A stretch of DNA of 47,164 nt from DASRZM01 sp035686365 (GCA_035686365.1 DASRZM010000021.1:1-47164), one strand, 5' to 3'; counted from the first letter of the stretch, positions 19,274 to 27,389 are shown. Numbers and translations are program-made. Notes: generated from the letters alone by a model not told the origin.

Positions 19274-19944
19274 GCGGCGCCATCGCGCCGCTGGTCCTGT
19301 TCGACCTGGACGGTACGCTGGTGGATTCGGCCCCGGATCTTCTGACGTCGCTGAACCGCCTGTTGGCCGAACACCATCGTCCCGCGGTCGAGGCGGCACG
19401 CTTGCGTCCGGTGGTGTCCAAGGGCGGCATGGCCATGCTGGGGATCGGCTTCCCGGAGCTGGCCGAGCCCGGGCGCAAGGCCCTGCTGCCGCGCTTCCTG
19501 GGCCTGTATGCCCAGACCATCGCCGTGAACAGCGCGCCGTTCGACGGCATCGCGGAGGTGCTGGAGGCGATCACATCGGCGGGCTCGCGCTGGGGCGTGG
19601 TCACCAACAAACCCGAAGCCCTGGCGCTGGCACTGCTCGAAGGACTTGCCATGCGGGCGGACTGCGCCGTGCTGATCGGCGGCGACACGCTGCCCGAACG
19701 CAAGCCGCATCCACTGCCGTTGCGCGAAGCCTGCGCCCGGCTCGGCATGAGCGTGATCCAGGCGGTCTATGTCGGCGACGACGAGCGCGACATCCTTGCC
19801 GCCCGCGCCGCGCCGATGCCTTCGGTGGCGGCATTGTGGGGATACCGGCTCGACCACGAACACGTCGCGGACTGGAATGCCGATCGCCTGGCAGCCGAAC
19901 CGCGCGAGCTGCTGGCGCCGGGATGCCTGGCCTGCGCGGGCTGA
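19270..19944 (+). CDS. mupP: HAD phosphatase, probable MupP (N-acetylmuramate 6-phosphate phosphatase)
   Basis: 224 residues from a GTG overlapping the ubiG stop (GTGA). A HAD hydrolase of the Gph/MupP group: DLDGTLVDSAPD (nucleophile Asp12, Asp14), VVTNKP, then KPHPLPLREAC and GDDERDILAA. The segment following the cap (VVSKGGMAML) and the place right after ubiG agree with MupP of Pseudomonas, which works in recycling of cell-wall MurNAc. Phosphoglycolate phosphatase (Gph) is the alternative; sequence alone does not exclude it. Confidence 0.75.
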   Translation: MSGAIAPLVLFDLDGTLVDSAPDLLTSLNRLLAEHHRPAVEAARLRPVVSKGGMAMLGIGFPELAEPGRKALLPRFLGLYAQTIAVNSAPFDGIAEVLEAITSAGSRWGVVTNKPEALALALLEGLAMRADCAVLIGGDTLPERKPHPLPLREACARLGMSVIQAVYVGDDERDILAARAAPMPSVAALWGYRLDHEHVADWNADRLAAEPRELLAPGCLACAG

Positions 19945-19953
19945 GGCGTGCCC

Positions 19954-20706
19954 ATGCAGGCGTTCGACGCCTTCCTCGGAAACTGGCGTGCGCGCGAACC
20001 GGAAATGGAGTTCGCCGAGGTGTTCTGCGCGCCCTCCGACCGCGCGCGTTTCCGTTGGTGGGGCGTGCTGCTGAACGAACTGCTCGAGTCGCTGCACGCA
20101 CCCTCGGAGCCGGCCGTGGCGCAGGCGCGGCTGCAGTGGTGGCTCGCGGAGCTGCGCGGGGCTGCTCGCCAACATCCGGTCAGCGCGATGGCGCACGAGT
20201 GCGGGGTCGGGGCCGCGCCGGTCGCCGAGGTGGCGCTGGCCGCGCTGCAGCTCACCGGGGAGGGGCGCGCACCGCGCACGCTGGCCGATGCGATGGCCAG
20301 CATGGACCCCCTGGCCGCGGCGATCGCGCGCGCCGAGCAGCAGCTGTTCGACCCGTCGGTGCCCGCACCGCAGCTGCAGATCGCCGCCAGCCTGGTCGCA
20401 CGTGCGGCGTTCGACGCCGGCGCCGGGCGGCCGCTGGGGCGCGAGCGCATGCCGCTGGACCTGCTGGCGCGCTGGCCGCTGACCGAGCCCGACGACGCCA
20501 GCGCATTGCATCGCGAACTCGCCGTGCAGCTGCTTGCGACCGCAGGCGCCGGGGCATCAGGAGGAGTGCTGTTCCGACGCGCACGCACCGGCTTCGACCG
20601 CTGGCGCCTGGGCCGATGGAAGGCCGGCGCTCCGGCCGGCCGGGTACCGCCCTTGCGTGCATTGTGGATCGCCCATGGTGCAGCGCGTGGCGCGCCCCGG
20701 CCTTGA
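19954..20706 (+). CDS. Squalene/phytoene-synthase-like protein
   Basis: 250 residues from ATG 19954, with GAGG (19943-19946) seven bases before; GTG 19948 is an alternative. The helix around ARLQWWLAELRGAARQHPV strongly recalls the RLRWWREEL-type helix of squalene/phytoene synthases, and the protein looks all-helical. The Asp-rich DxxxD substrate-Mg motifs of active synthases are not visible, so prenyl condensation is doubtful. It follows mupP by nine bases and probably shares its transcript. Function unknown. Confidence 0.55.
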   Translation: MQAFDAFLGNWRAREPEMEFAEVFCAPSDRARFRWWGVLLNELLESLHAPSEPAVAQARLQWWLAELRGAARQHPVSAMAHECGVGAAPVAEVALAALQLTGEGRAPRTLADAMASMDPLAAAIARAEQQLFDPSVPAPQLQIAASLVARAAFDAGAGRPLGRERMPLDLLARWPLTEPDDASALHRELAVQLLATAGAGASGGVLFRRARTGFDRWRLGRWKAGAPAGRVPPLRALWIAHGAARGAPRP

Positions 20707-20711
20707 TCGGG

Positions 20712-20717
20712 GATAAT
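20712..20717 (+). promoter_or_regulatory. Candidate -10 box of folE2
   Basis: GATAAT in GGGGATAATCGC closely resembles the box before ispH (GGGGGATAATCGG). It lies just after the stop of the preceding gene and nine bases before the ATG of a short upstream reading frame. No convincing -35 hexamer is seen. Confidence 0.4.
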
Positions 20718-20726
20718 CGCGCCCTC

Positions 20727-20774
20727 ATGTCTGCATGCGGCCGCCGCCCGGCCGCCGTCCCGGAGTGCCCATGA
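20727..20774 (+). CDS. Possible 15-codon upstream ORF coupled to folE2
   Basis: ATG 20727 opens a 15-codon frame (MSACGRRPAAVPECP) whose TGA stop overlaps the folE2 ATG by four bases (ATGA). It has no ribosome binding site but begins nine bases after a -10-like box. Stop/start overlap could couple folE2 translation to this leader. It may also be chance, because GC-rich DNA holds many short frames. Confidence 0.25.
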   Translation: MSACGRRPAAVPECP

Positions 20775-21718
20775 CCCCGCCCAGCCGCGAGTCCTCGCGC
20801 GCGTGCCTGCCCGACCTGTCCGAGGCGCCTTCGCCCGGGCCGGCCGCCCGGCTGGACTGGGTCGGCATGGAAGCCATCTCGATGCCGGTGCTGTTGCCGG
20901 GCGACGCCCACGGGGCGGTCCGGGTTCCGGCGCGGGTGGCCGCGCACGTAGACCTGGCGGCGCCGGACGAGCGCGGCATCCACATGTCGCGGCTGTACCT
21001 GGCTGCCGACACGCTGCTTCCGGCCGAACCGCTGACCCCATGCCTGTTGCGGCGCCTGCTCAACGATTTCCTGGACAGCCACCAGGGCCTGTCCACCCGT
21101 GCGCGGGTGCGGGTGGACTTCGAGCTCCCGGTCCGGCGACCGGCGCTGGCCAGCGGGCACTCGGGCTGGCGCAGCTATCCGGTCCGGATCGCCGCGACGC
21201 TGCACGAGGGTGAACTGGCGATCGAGCTGGCGCTGGAGCTGACCTACTCGAGCACCTGTCCGGCGTCGGCCGCGCTTTCGCGCGCCGAGATTGCCGAGAC
21301 GTTTTCGCAGCAGTTCGGCCGGTCCGGGGCGGTGGAGGCCGCGATCGTGGCCCAATGGCTCGCCAGCGAGCCGGCGCTGGCCGCCACCCCGCACGCGCAG
21401 CGCAGCACGGCGACGCTTCACGTGTGCCTGGCGCCGGCATTTGCCGACCTGCCCGTGCTGGATCTGATCGACGCCGGCGAACAGGTGCTGGGCACGCCCG
21501 TCCAGACTGCGGTCAAGCGCGCCGACGAGCAGGCCTTTGCCCGCGCCAATGCCAGGAACCTGATGTTCTGCGAGGATGCCGCGCGGCGCCTGCAAGGCAT
21601 GCTCGAAGCGGACCCGCGCATCGCCGGTTACCGTGTGCGCGTGGCCCACCACGAAAGCCTGCACGCACACGACGCGGTGGCGATCGTTGCCGGTGGCGAA
21701 TCCGTTCCAGCGTCGTGA
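20771..21718 (+). CDS. folE2: GTP cyclohydrolase FolE2 (type IB)
   Basis: 315 residues. It forms 7,8-dihydroneopterin triphosphate from GTP, the first step of folate (and queuosine) synthesis, and is unrelated in sequence to FolE. The catalytic/metal Cys lies in LTYSSTCPASAALS (about residue 163), with DWVGMEAI near the N-terminus and ARNLMFCEDAARRL and HHESLHAHDAVA near the C-terminus. GGAG at 20762-20765 is five bases before ATG 20771. Some bacteria use FolE2 under zinc limitation, but no Zur box is evident here. Confidence 0.93.
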   Translation: MTPPSRESSRACLPDLSEAPSPGPAARLDWVGMEAISMPVLLPGDAHGAVRVPARVAAHVDLAAPDERGIHMSRLYLAADTLLPAEPLTPCLLRRLLNDFLDSHQGLSTRARVRVDFELPVRRPALASGHSGWRSYPVRIAATLHEGELAIELALELTYSSTCPASAALSRAEIAETFSQQFGRSGAVEAAIVAQWLASEPALAATPHAQRSTATLHVCLAPAFADLPVLDLIDAGEQVLGTPVQTAVKRADEQAFARANARNLMFCEDAARRLQGMLEADPRIAGYRVRVAHHESLHAHDAVAIVAGGESVPAS

Positions 21719-21834
21719 ACGCGCCGGTCGCCTCGGCGTACGCTGGCCCGATCCGCGCGGCTTCAAGCCACATGCCCGACATGTATCGCCGACGCAGCCG
21801 ACCGCAGCAGCAAGCCGGCCCTGCGACCCCGCGA

Positions 21835-22668
21835 TCAGTCCCGGCCGGACGCCGCCGGTGCCGGTAGCAGCGCCGGATCCAGGCGCACGTCGAACCAGTT
21901 GAAGCCCCAGTGCAGATGCGGTCCGCTGGCGCGCCCGGTGGCGCCGACCGCGCCGATCACCTCGCCGGCCTCCACACGTTGTCCAGGCCCGACATCCAGG
22001 CGGCTCATGTGCAGGAAGCTCGACGACAGGCCATGGCCGTGGTCGATCAGCACGGTACCGCCGGTCAAGTACAGGGCGGTTTCCGCGAAACTGACGATGC
22101 CGGCGGCCGGCGCCCGCACCGGAGTGCCGGCCGGTGCGGCCACGTCCAGGCCGTAGTGCGGGTTCTTCGGCACCCCATTGAGGATGCGCCGGCTGCCGTA
22201 CACGCCGCTGATGCGGCCGTCGACCGGGCGCAGGAATCCGTCGGCGAAATCGGTGCGGGGATCGTCGCGTTCACGCGCCGCGGCCACTGCCGCCTGCTCG
22301 CGGGCGATGCGCGCGGCGATCGCGGGAGCCGGGGTCACGGTCTGTTGCGGCAAGCCGTCGATGTGCTCGACGGGGAACTCGCGCGCGGCAACCGCCACGG
22401 TCTGCGCCTGGCCAGCCAGTGGGCAACCCGGATCCGCCGCGATCGACACCTCCACGCTTCCGCGCGCGTCCCGCGCCACGCCGAACACGAACCGGCCATC
22501 GGGCGCGATGCGCAGTTCGCGGTCGCCGGCGGCCAGGCGGCAATGCGCGGAGGTACCGGCCGGGAGCCGGCCCACGACCAGCTGGCCCGGCTGTACGGTC
22601 GCGGGCAGCTCCACCGACGATGCGGCCAGCACGGCTGCAGCCAGCACGGCTGCGGCGCTAAGGGACAC
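21835..22668 (-). CDS. Secreted M23-family metallopeptidase
   Basis: 277 residues from a GTG start overlapping the dihydroorotase stop. An alanine-rich signal peptide with an internal AVLAA duplication precedes a beta-rich N-terminal domain. The C-terminal LytM/M23 domain (about 160-270) has NPHYGLDVAAPAGTPV (zinc His and Asp), IDHGHGLSS and GPHLHWGF (His-x-His). It would act in the periplasm on peptidoglycan cross-links, or serve as an amidase activator if inactive; all zinc ligands are present, so activity is likely. It is last in the yidD-dihydroorotase operon. Confidence 0.9.
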   Translation of the reverse strand: MSLSAAAVLAAAVLAASSVELPATVQPGQLVVGRLPAGTSAHCRLAAGDRELRIAPDGRFVFGVARDARGSVEVSIAADPGCPLAGQAQTVAVAAREFPVEHIDGLPQQTVTPAPAIAARIAREQAAVAAARERDDPRTDFADGFLRPVDGRISGVYGSRRILNGVPKNPHYGLDVAAPAGTPVRAPAAGIVSFAETALYLTGGTVLIDHGHGLSSSFLHMSRLDVGPGQRVEAGEVIGAVGATGRASGPHLHWGFNWFDVRLDPALLPAPAASGRD

Positions 22669-24022
22669 CGGTGAACTCCAGCGGCCGGCCCGGGATCGCG
22701 CCGGTCAGTTCGCCATCGAGGTACACGAGCACGCCGTTGACCCAGGTCATGTCCACCCGCGACCGGAAGCGACGGCCCTCGAACGGCGACCAGCCACAGC
22801 GCGAGAGCACCCGGGAACGCTCGACCGTGAACGGCGCATCCGGGTCCACCAGCACCAGGTCCGCGTGCGCACCCTCGCGCACGAAGCCACGTCCGGTGAT
22901 CCCAAACAGCCGCGCTGGCGCGTGGGAGACCTTCTCGACCATGTGCGGCAGCGACACATGGCCCTCGTGCACCAGCTCCAGCGCCGCCACCAGTGCGAAC
23001 TGCACCAGCGGCAGGCCGGAGGGCGCCTGCAGGTAAGGCTGCTGCTTCTCCTGAAGCGTGTGCGGCGCGTGGTCGGTGGCCAGCACGTCGATACGGTCCT
23101 CGGCCAGCCCGCGGATCAGCGCCTGGCGGTCGGCCGGATCCTTGATCGCGGGATTGCACTTGATCAGGTTGCCCAGCGTGGCGTAGTCGCGGCGGTCGAA
23201 GTGCAGGTAATGCACGCAGGTTTCGGCGGTGATGCGCTTTCCGGCCACCGGGCCCGGTTCGAACAGCGCCAGCTCGTCGGCGGTGGAGATGTGCAGCACA
23301 TGCAGGCGCGTGCCGTGGCGGCGGGCCAGCGCCACGGCCAGGGTCGAGGATTTCAGGCAGGCCTCGCGCGAGCGGATGTCCGGGTGCCGTTCCACCGGCA
23401 CATGGTCTCCGAGCTCCGCCGTCAGCCTGGCCTGGTTGGCCTCGATCGTCGGCGTGTCCTCGCAGTGCGTGATCACGATACCGGGGGCGTCCCGGAAAAT
23501 CGCCTCCAGGGTGGCCGGATCGTCCACCAGCATGTTGCCGGTCGAGGCGCCCATGAACACCTTCAGACCGCAGCTGCGGCGCGGGTCCAGGGCGCGGATC
23601 GCATCGATGTTGTCGTTGGTCGCGCCCAGGTAGAAGGAGTAGTTGGCACGACTGCGCCCCTGCGCCAAGCCGAACTTGTGTTCCAGCGAATCGCGGTCGA
23701 CCGCAGGCGGCCGGGTGTTGGGCATCTCCATGTAACTGGTAATGCCACCGGCTACGGCCGCGGCGGACTCGGTGGCGATATCGCCCTTGTGGGTCAGGCC
23801 CGGCTCGCGGAAGTGAACCTGGTCGTCGATCATCCCCGGAAGCAGCCAGCGCCCGCGGGCGTCGATCACGCGCTCGCCCGCGCGCGGGCCCAGCCCGCTG
23901 CCGATCGCCTCGATGCGCCCTGCGCGCAGCCTGACGTCGGCGTCGCGCTCGAGGCCTTCGTTGACGAGGCGGGCGTTGAGGATCAACTGGTCGGAGGCGG
24001 GCTGGTCAGGTGTGGCGGCCAT
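22658..24022 (-). CDS. pyrC: Dihydroorotase (amidohydrolase, class I-like)
   Basis: 454 residues from ATG 24022. It closes N-carbamoyl-aspartate to dihydroorotate in pyrimidine synthesis. The family motif reads DDQVHFREPG, so the first His of the usual HxH metal pair is Gln. The lysine that becomes carboxylated (SCGLKVFMG), THCED, LHISTADE and ATDHAPH are present. The same DDQVHFREPG variant occurs, from memory, in other dihydroorotases annotated as functional. Its start overlaps yidD by 17 bases and its end overlaps the M23 gene by 11. No strong ribosome binding site precedes the ATG. Confidence 0.88.
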   Translation of the reverse strand: MAATPDQPASDQLILNARLVNEGLERDADVRLRAGRIEAIGSGLGPRAGERVIDARGRWLLPGMIDDQVHFREPGLTHKGDIATESAAAVAGGITSYMEMPNTRPPAVDRDSLEHKFGLAQGRSRANYSFYLGATNDNIDAIRALDPRRSCGLKVFMGASTGNMLVDDPATLEAIFRDAPGIVITHCEDTPTIEANQARLTAELGDHVPVERHPDIRSREACLKSSTLAVALARRHGTRLHVLHISTADELALFEPGPVAGKRITAETCVHYLHFDRRDYATLGNLIKCNPAIKDPADRQALIRGLAEDRIDVLATDHAPHTLQEKQQPYLQAPSGLPLVQFALVAALELVHEGHVSLPHMVEKVSHAPARLFGITGRGFVREGAHADLVLVDPDAPFTVERSRVLSRCGWSPFEGRRFRSRVDMTWVNGVLVYLDGELTGAIPGRPLEFTGVP

Positions 24023-24251
24023 GCTTGGATGTCGGGGCAGGATCGGGAACCGGATCGTAACCGCCCGGATGCAGTGGATGGCAGCGCAGGATCCGCGCAG
24101 CGGCCATCCACGAGCCGCGCAGCGCACCGAAGCGTTCGATCGCTTCCATGGCATACGCCGAGCAGGTCGGCTGGAACCGGCAACGCGTGCCGAGCCAGGG
24201 ACTTAGGAACCGCTTGTAGCCGCGCAACAGCAGGATCAGGATGCTTTTCAC
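24006..24251 (-). CDS. yidD: Membrane protein insertion efficiency factor YidD
   Basis: 81 residues (E. coli 85). YidD has an amphipathic N-terminus (ILILLLRGYKRFLSPWLG) and the conserved CRFQPTCSAYAMEAIERFG core with three family Cys residues, then RCHPLHPGGYDPVP. It assists the YidC insertase. It is usually beside rnpA and yidC; its place ahead of dihydroorotase and an M23 peptidase is the arrangement I associate with Xanthomonadales. Confidence 0.95.
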   Translation of the reverse strand: MKSILILLLRGYKRFLSPWLGTRCRFQPTCSAYAMEAIERFGALRGSWMAAARILRCHPLHPGGYDPVPDPAPTSKHGRHT

Positions 24252-24292
24252 CGGCGCGCAGTAGTCCGCATCGGGCGACCGCGCAACAGCGG

Positions 24293-24321
24293 TTGCCGCG
24301 GGAATCCGACTAGGCTATAAC
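24293..24321 (+). promoter_or_regulatory. Sigma-70 promoter of dksA
   Basis: TTGCCG (24293-24298) and TATAAC (24316-24321) are 17 bases apart. Transcription would start near 24328, about 30 bases before the GTG start of dksA. It faces away from yidD. Confidence 0.6.
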
Positions 24322-24358
24322 ACGCCGCCGCCCGCCTCAAGGAATGCAGGAAGCCCCC

Positions 24359-25453
24359 GTGGCAACCAGAACCCGATCGAGCAAGAGTGCGACCGCGAAG
24401 AAGAAGACGGCCAGGTCGGCCGCCGCGGCCAGCAAGAGCAAGCAACGTGCGGCGCCCGCGCGCAAGCCCGCCGCGGCCCGCAAGGCGCCGGGCGGGAAGG
24501 TCGCCGGGAAGAAGGCATCGGCCGTGAAGTCGCCCCGGAAGAAGGCCTCGGCGAAGAAGACGTCCGCGAAGAAGCCGCCGGCAAGGAAGGCACCGCAAAA
24601 GAAGGCGGCGGCGAAGGGAAGCCCTCCCAGGAAATCCGCGGTCAGGAAGGTCGCGCCGAAGAAGGCCGCCCAGCGAAAGCCTGTTACCAAAGCAGCCCCC
24701 AGGAAGGCCGCACTGAAGAAGGCCGCACCGAAGACGGTCGCTCCAAAGAAGGTCGCGCCGAAGAAGGGCGGCCCGACCAAGTCGGCGGCGAAGAAGGCAG
24801 CGACGAACCAGCGCGCCACGGCGAAAAGTGCCGCCAGGACCACCCCGCCGGCCAGGTCCGCGAGGCCGGCACCGAAACCCGCGGTCCGGAAGACCGCGAC
24901 CGCCACGGCACAGCCACGGAAGGCCACAGTGAAATCCACCCACATCAGCAAGTCCCAGCCACCGGTTCCGGCGCGTGCGAAGGCGCGCGCAGTCCGGCCC
25001 AGCGCCCGCGGTGAAGCCTTGCTGCGTGCGCCGGTCCCCACGCGCGTAGAGCTGCCTGCCTCCTACCGGCCCCGCGCCAACGAGGAGTACATGAGCGCCT
25101 ACCAGCTCGAGTACTTCCGCCAGAAGCTCATGAGGTGGCGTTCGGACCTGGTCGAGGAGTCGCAGCAGACTATCGACAACCTGCGCGAGGAAGTGCGCGA
25201 CGTCGGCGACGAGGCCGAACGGGCCACGCGTGAAACCGAGAATTCGCTCGAGCTGCGCACGCGCGACCGTTATCGCAAGCTGATCGGCAAGATCGACAAG
25301 GCGCTCAAGCGCATCGACGAAGGCGCCTACGGCTACTGCGAGGAAACCGGCGAAGAGATCGGCCTGGAGCGCCTGGAAGCGCGACCGATCGCGACGCTGT
25401 GCCTGGATGCACAGGAGCGCTGGGAGCACCGCCAGAAGCTGATGGGCGACTGA
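24359..25453 (+). CDS. dksA: RNA polymerase-binding protein DksA with long Lys/Ala/Pro-rich N-terminal extension
   Basis: 364 residues from GTG 24359, or 369 from ATG 24344; CAGGAAG five bases before the GTG favours it, since AAGGA abuts the ATG with no spacing. Residues 1 to about 230 are a low-complexity histone-H1-like run of AKK, PKK and RKA units. The C-terminal 130 residues are DksA: YRPRANEEYMSAYQLEYFR, a coiled coil, DEAERATRETENSLELRTRDRYRKLI with the acidic tip, and the GAYGYCEETGEEIGLERLEARPIATLCL finger. Only one Cys remains in each of the two CxxC pairs, so it resembles the Cys-poor DksA2 type. It modulates RNA polymerase with ppGpp. Long K/A tails are known in Xanthomonas DksA. 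Confidence 0.92.
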   Translation: MATRTRSSKSATAKKKTARSAAAASKSKQRAAPARKPAAARKAPGGKVAGKKASAVKSPRKKASAKKTSAKKPPARKAPQKKAAAKGSPPRKSAVRKVAPKKAAQRKPVTKAAPRKAALKKAAPKTVAPKKVAPKKGGPTKSAAKKAATNQRATAKSAARTTPPARSARPAPKPAVRKTATATAQPRKATVKSTHISKSQPPVPARAKARAVRPSARGEALLRAPVPTRVELPASYRPRANEEYMSAYQLEYFRQKLMRWRSDLVEESQQTIDNLREEVRDVGDEAERATRETENSLELRTRDRYRKLIGKIDKALKRIDEGAYGYCEETGEEIGLERLEARPIATLCLDAQERWEHRQKLMGD

Positions 25454-25482
25454 CCCGGTGATCCACACTTGCAGCATCTCCC

Positions 25483-25510
25483 CGGCCCCGCATCGCGGGG
25501 CCGTTTCGTT
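25483..25510 (+). terminator. Intrinsic terminator of dksA
   Basis: CGGCCCCGC (25483-25491) and GCGGGGCCG (25495-25503) are perfect 9-base arms around ATC, followed by TTTCGTTT. It lies 30 bases after the dksA stop and before the convergent crotonase gene. Confidence 0.85.
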
Positions 25511-25524
25511 TCCGGGGCGGGGAT

Positions 25525-26307
25525 TCAGTGGCCGGTAAACGCGGGCTTGCGGCGTTCCAGGAATGCCGTCGTGCCCTCGCGCATGTCCTGCGTGGCGCCG
25601 CACAGCGAGAATACGAGCGTCTCGTAGTCCAGTCCCTGGTCGATCGCGCACTCGCCCCCGATCAGGATCGCGTCGAGGATGCCGCGCAGGGCTTGTGGCG
25701 CAGCTGCAGCGAACTGGTGCGCCAGCGCCAGGGCCTCGCCCTCCAGCTCCTCGGCGGCGACCACGCGCGAGACGATCCCGAGCTGGTGCGCCCGCGCAGC
25801 GTCGATCTGCGCACCGGTCAGGCACAGCTCCAGCGCCGCCGCCCGGCCGGCGAGCCGGATCAGGCGCTGGGTGCCGCCGAAGCCGGGGATCAGGCCCAGG
25901 TTGACCTCGGGCTGCCCGAAGCGGGCCCGGTCCGAGGCCAGGCGCAGGTGGCAGGCCATCGCCAGTTCCATGCCGCCACCCAGGGCATAGCCGCCGATCG
26001 CTGCGATGACCGGCTTGCCCAGCCGTTCGATGCGGCTCATCAGCCCTTGACCCAGCCGCGAGAAATCACGCAGCTGGACCGGCGTCAGACCCTGCATCTG
26101 GGCGATGTCAGCGCCGGCAACGAACGCCTTGTCGCCGGCGCCGGTCAGGACGACGGCACGGACCGCCCCCTCGCCGCCAGCCTGCGCGAAGGCCCGGTCC
26201 AGTTCGGTCAGCGTGGCCCGATCCAGGGCGTTGAGCTTGTCGGGCCGATTGACGGTGATGATGCGGACGGCATCGCGGGTTTCGATGAGCAGGTTCACGA
26301 ACGACAT
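25525..26307 (-). CDS. Enoyl-CoA hydratase/isomerase family protein
   Basis: 260 residues from ATG 26307, with GGAG seven bases upstream; the frame is open for 11 more codons. A crotonase fold: oxyanion-hole segments FVAGADI and GGYALGGG, and both catalytic glutamates of true hydratases, Glu114 (GGMELAMACH) and Glu134 (FGQPEVNLG), then PGFGGTQRL. This fits a short-chain enoyl-CoA hydratase hydrating trans-2-enoyl-CoA in beta-oxidation or amino-acid breakdown. The exact substrate is not readable. Confidence 0.88.
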   Translation of the reverse strand: MSFVNLLIETRDAVRIITVNRPDKLNALDRATLTELDRAFAQAGGEGAVRAVVLTGAGDKAFVAGADIAQMQGLTPVQLRDFSRLGQGLMSRIERLGKPVIAAIGGYALGGGMELAMACHLRLASDRARFGQPEVNLGLIPGFGGTQRLIRLAGRAAALELCLTGAQIDAARAHQLGIVSRVVAAEELEGEALALAHQFAAAAPQALRGILDAILIGGECAIDQGLDYETLVFSLCGATQDMREGTTAFLERRKPAFTGH

Positions 26308-26482
26308 CGTCGGCTCCGGGTCGGTGGGGCGGCCGGCCATGGTAATCGCGGGGCCGGCAAGTCTTCACGCACCGGTAACGTCCGCACCGGGCGGTAACTA
26401 TCCATTCAGCGGTGCCGCAGGTATCCTTACGCGTTCTTTGAGGGCCGCCTGGCGGCCTGTCGGGTCATCAGGAGGTCAATCC

Positions 26483-27166
26483 ATGAAGTTGCGCTCTGCG
26501 GTCGCGGTCCTCGCGGCCTTGTGTCTGGTCGCCACGGTTTCGGCGCAGGACCTGAACAGCGAAAAGGGAAAGCTCAGCTACGCCATCGGCTACGAGATCG
26601 GCCGCGATTTCACGGATCGCAAGATGGACGTGGACCTGCAGACCGTCATCCGCGCCATCCAGGACGGTTACGCCAAGCGCAGCCCCGGCGTGCCGGAAGA
26701 CCAGATGCGCGCCGCGCTGGCCAAGATGCAGCAGGACATGCTGGCCAAGGCCAAGGCGGAATTCGACAAGGTCGCCGCGGAGAACAAGGCCAAGAGCGAC
26801 CGCTTTCTCGCCGAGAACCGCGCCAAGTCGGGTGTCGTCGCGCTGCCCAGCGGCGTTCTTTACCGGGTGATCGAAGACGGCAACGGCGCGCGCCCCAACA
26901 CCAACAGCACCGTGCGCGTGCACTTCCGTGGCTCGCTCTCCGGTGGGCAGGAGTTCGCCAGCACCTATACCGGCAATGAGCCGGTGACACTCAAGGTCTC
27001 CGATGCGCCGCTGCCGGGGCTGCAGGAAGTCCTGCCCCTGATGAAGGCCGGTTCGCGCTGGGAGATCTTCCTGCCGCCCGAGAAGGCCTACGGCGCGGGT
27101 CCGCGCGCGCCGGTCGGCCCCAACCAGGCGGTCGTGTTCGACGTCAAGCTGGTGGAAGTGCGCTGA
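26483..27166 (+). CDS. Periplasmic FKBP-type peptidyl-prolyl isomerase (FklB/Mip-like)
   Basis: 227 residues. A signal peptide (about 1-21, cut after VSA) is followed by the FKBP N-terminal dimerisation domain (LSYAIGYEIGRDF, then a long charged helix to about 125) and an FKBP domain (about 130-227: LPSGVLYRVIEDGNG, VRVHFRGSLSGGQEF, LPLMKAGSRWEIFLPPEKAYG, VVFDVKLVEV). It would catalyse proline isomerisation of exported proteins, like Legionella Mip and E. coli FkpA. AGGAGGT at 26470-26476 is a consensus ribosome binding site seven bases from the ATG. Confidence 0.93.
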   Translation: MKLRSAVAVLAALCLVATVSAQDLNSEKGKLSYAIGYEIGRDFTDRKMDVDLQTVIRAIQDGYAKRSPGVPEDQMRAALAKMQQDMLAKAKAEFDKVAAENKAKSDRFLAENRAKSGVVALPSGVLYRVIEDGNGARPNTNSTVRVHFRGSLSGGQEFASTYTGNEPVTLKVSDAPLPGLQEVLPLMKAGSRWEIFLPPEKAYGAGPRAPVGPNQAVVFDVKLVEVR

Positions 27167-27209
27167 GTCGCACGGTCCAGGCCAGGGGCGCGCCCGCCGC
27201 GCCGGCCCG

Positions 27210-27389
27210 ATGTCATTCCGTCCGATCCTGACGCCGTGCATCGGCGTATGTGCGCTCGACGACCGGGGCTATTGCCTGGGCTGCCGTCGCACCGCCCTGG
27301 AGATCGCGCACTGGTCGCAGATGGACGATGACCAGCGTCTGCGCTTCCTGGGGGAGATCCTGCCGCAGCGGGAGGCGGCCGCGCAGTGA
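27210..27389 (+). CDS. DUF1289 family protein
   Basis: 59 residues. The compact Cys motif TPCIGVCALDDRGYCLGCRRT with four cysteines and EIAHWSQM defines DUF1289, a small probable metal-binding family of unknown function. The stop overlaps the next start (GTGA), so it is translated together with the Nudix gene. Confidence 0.88.
   Translation: MSFRPILTPCIGVCALDDRGYCLGCRRTALEIAHWSQMDDDQRLRFLGEILPQREAAAQ

Noticed and set aside
24359..25050. The Lys/Ala-rich stretch as a separate histone-like gene
   Set aside because: It is in one continuous frame with the DksA domain and has no stop or second start signal at the junction.
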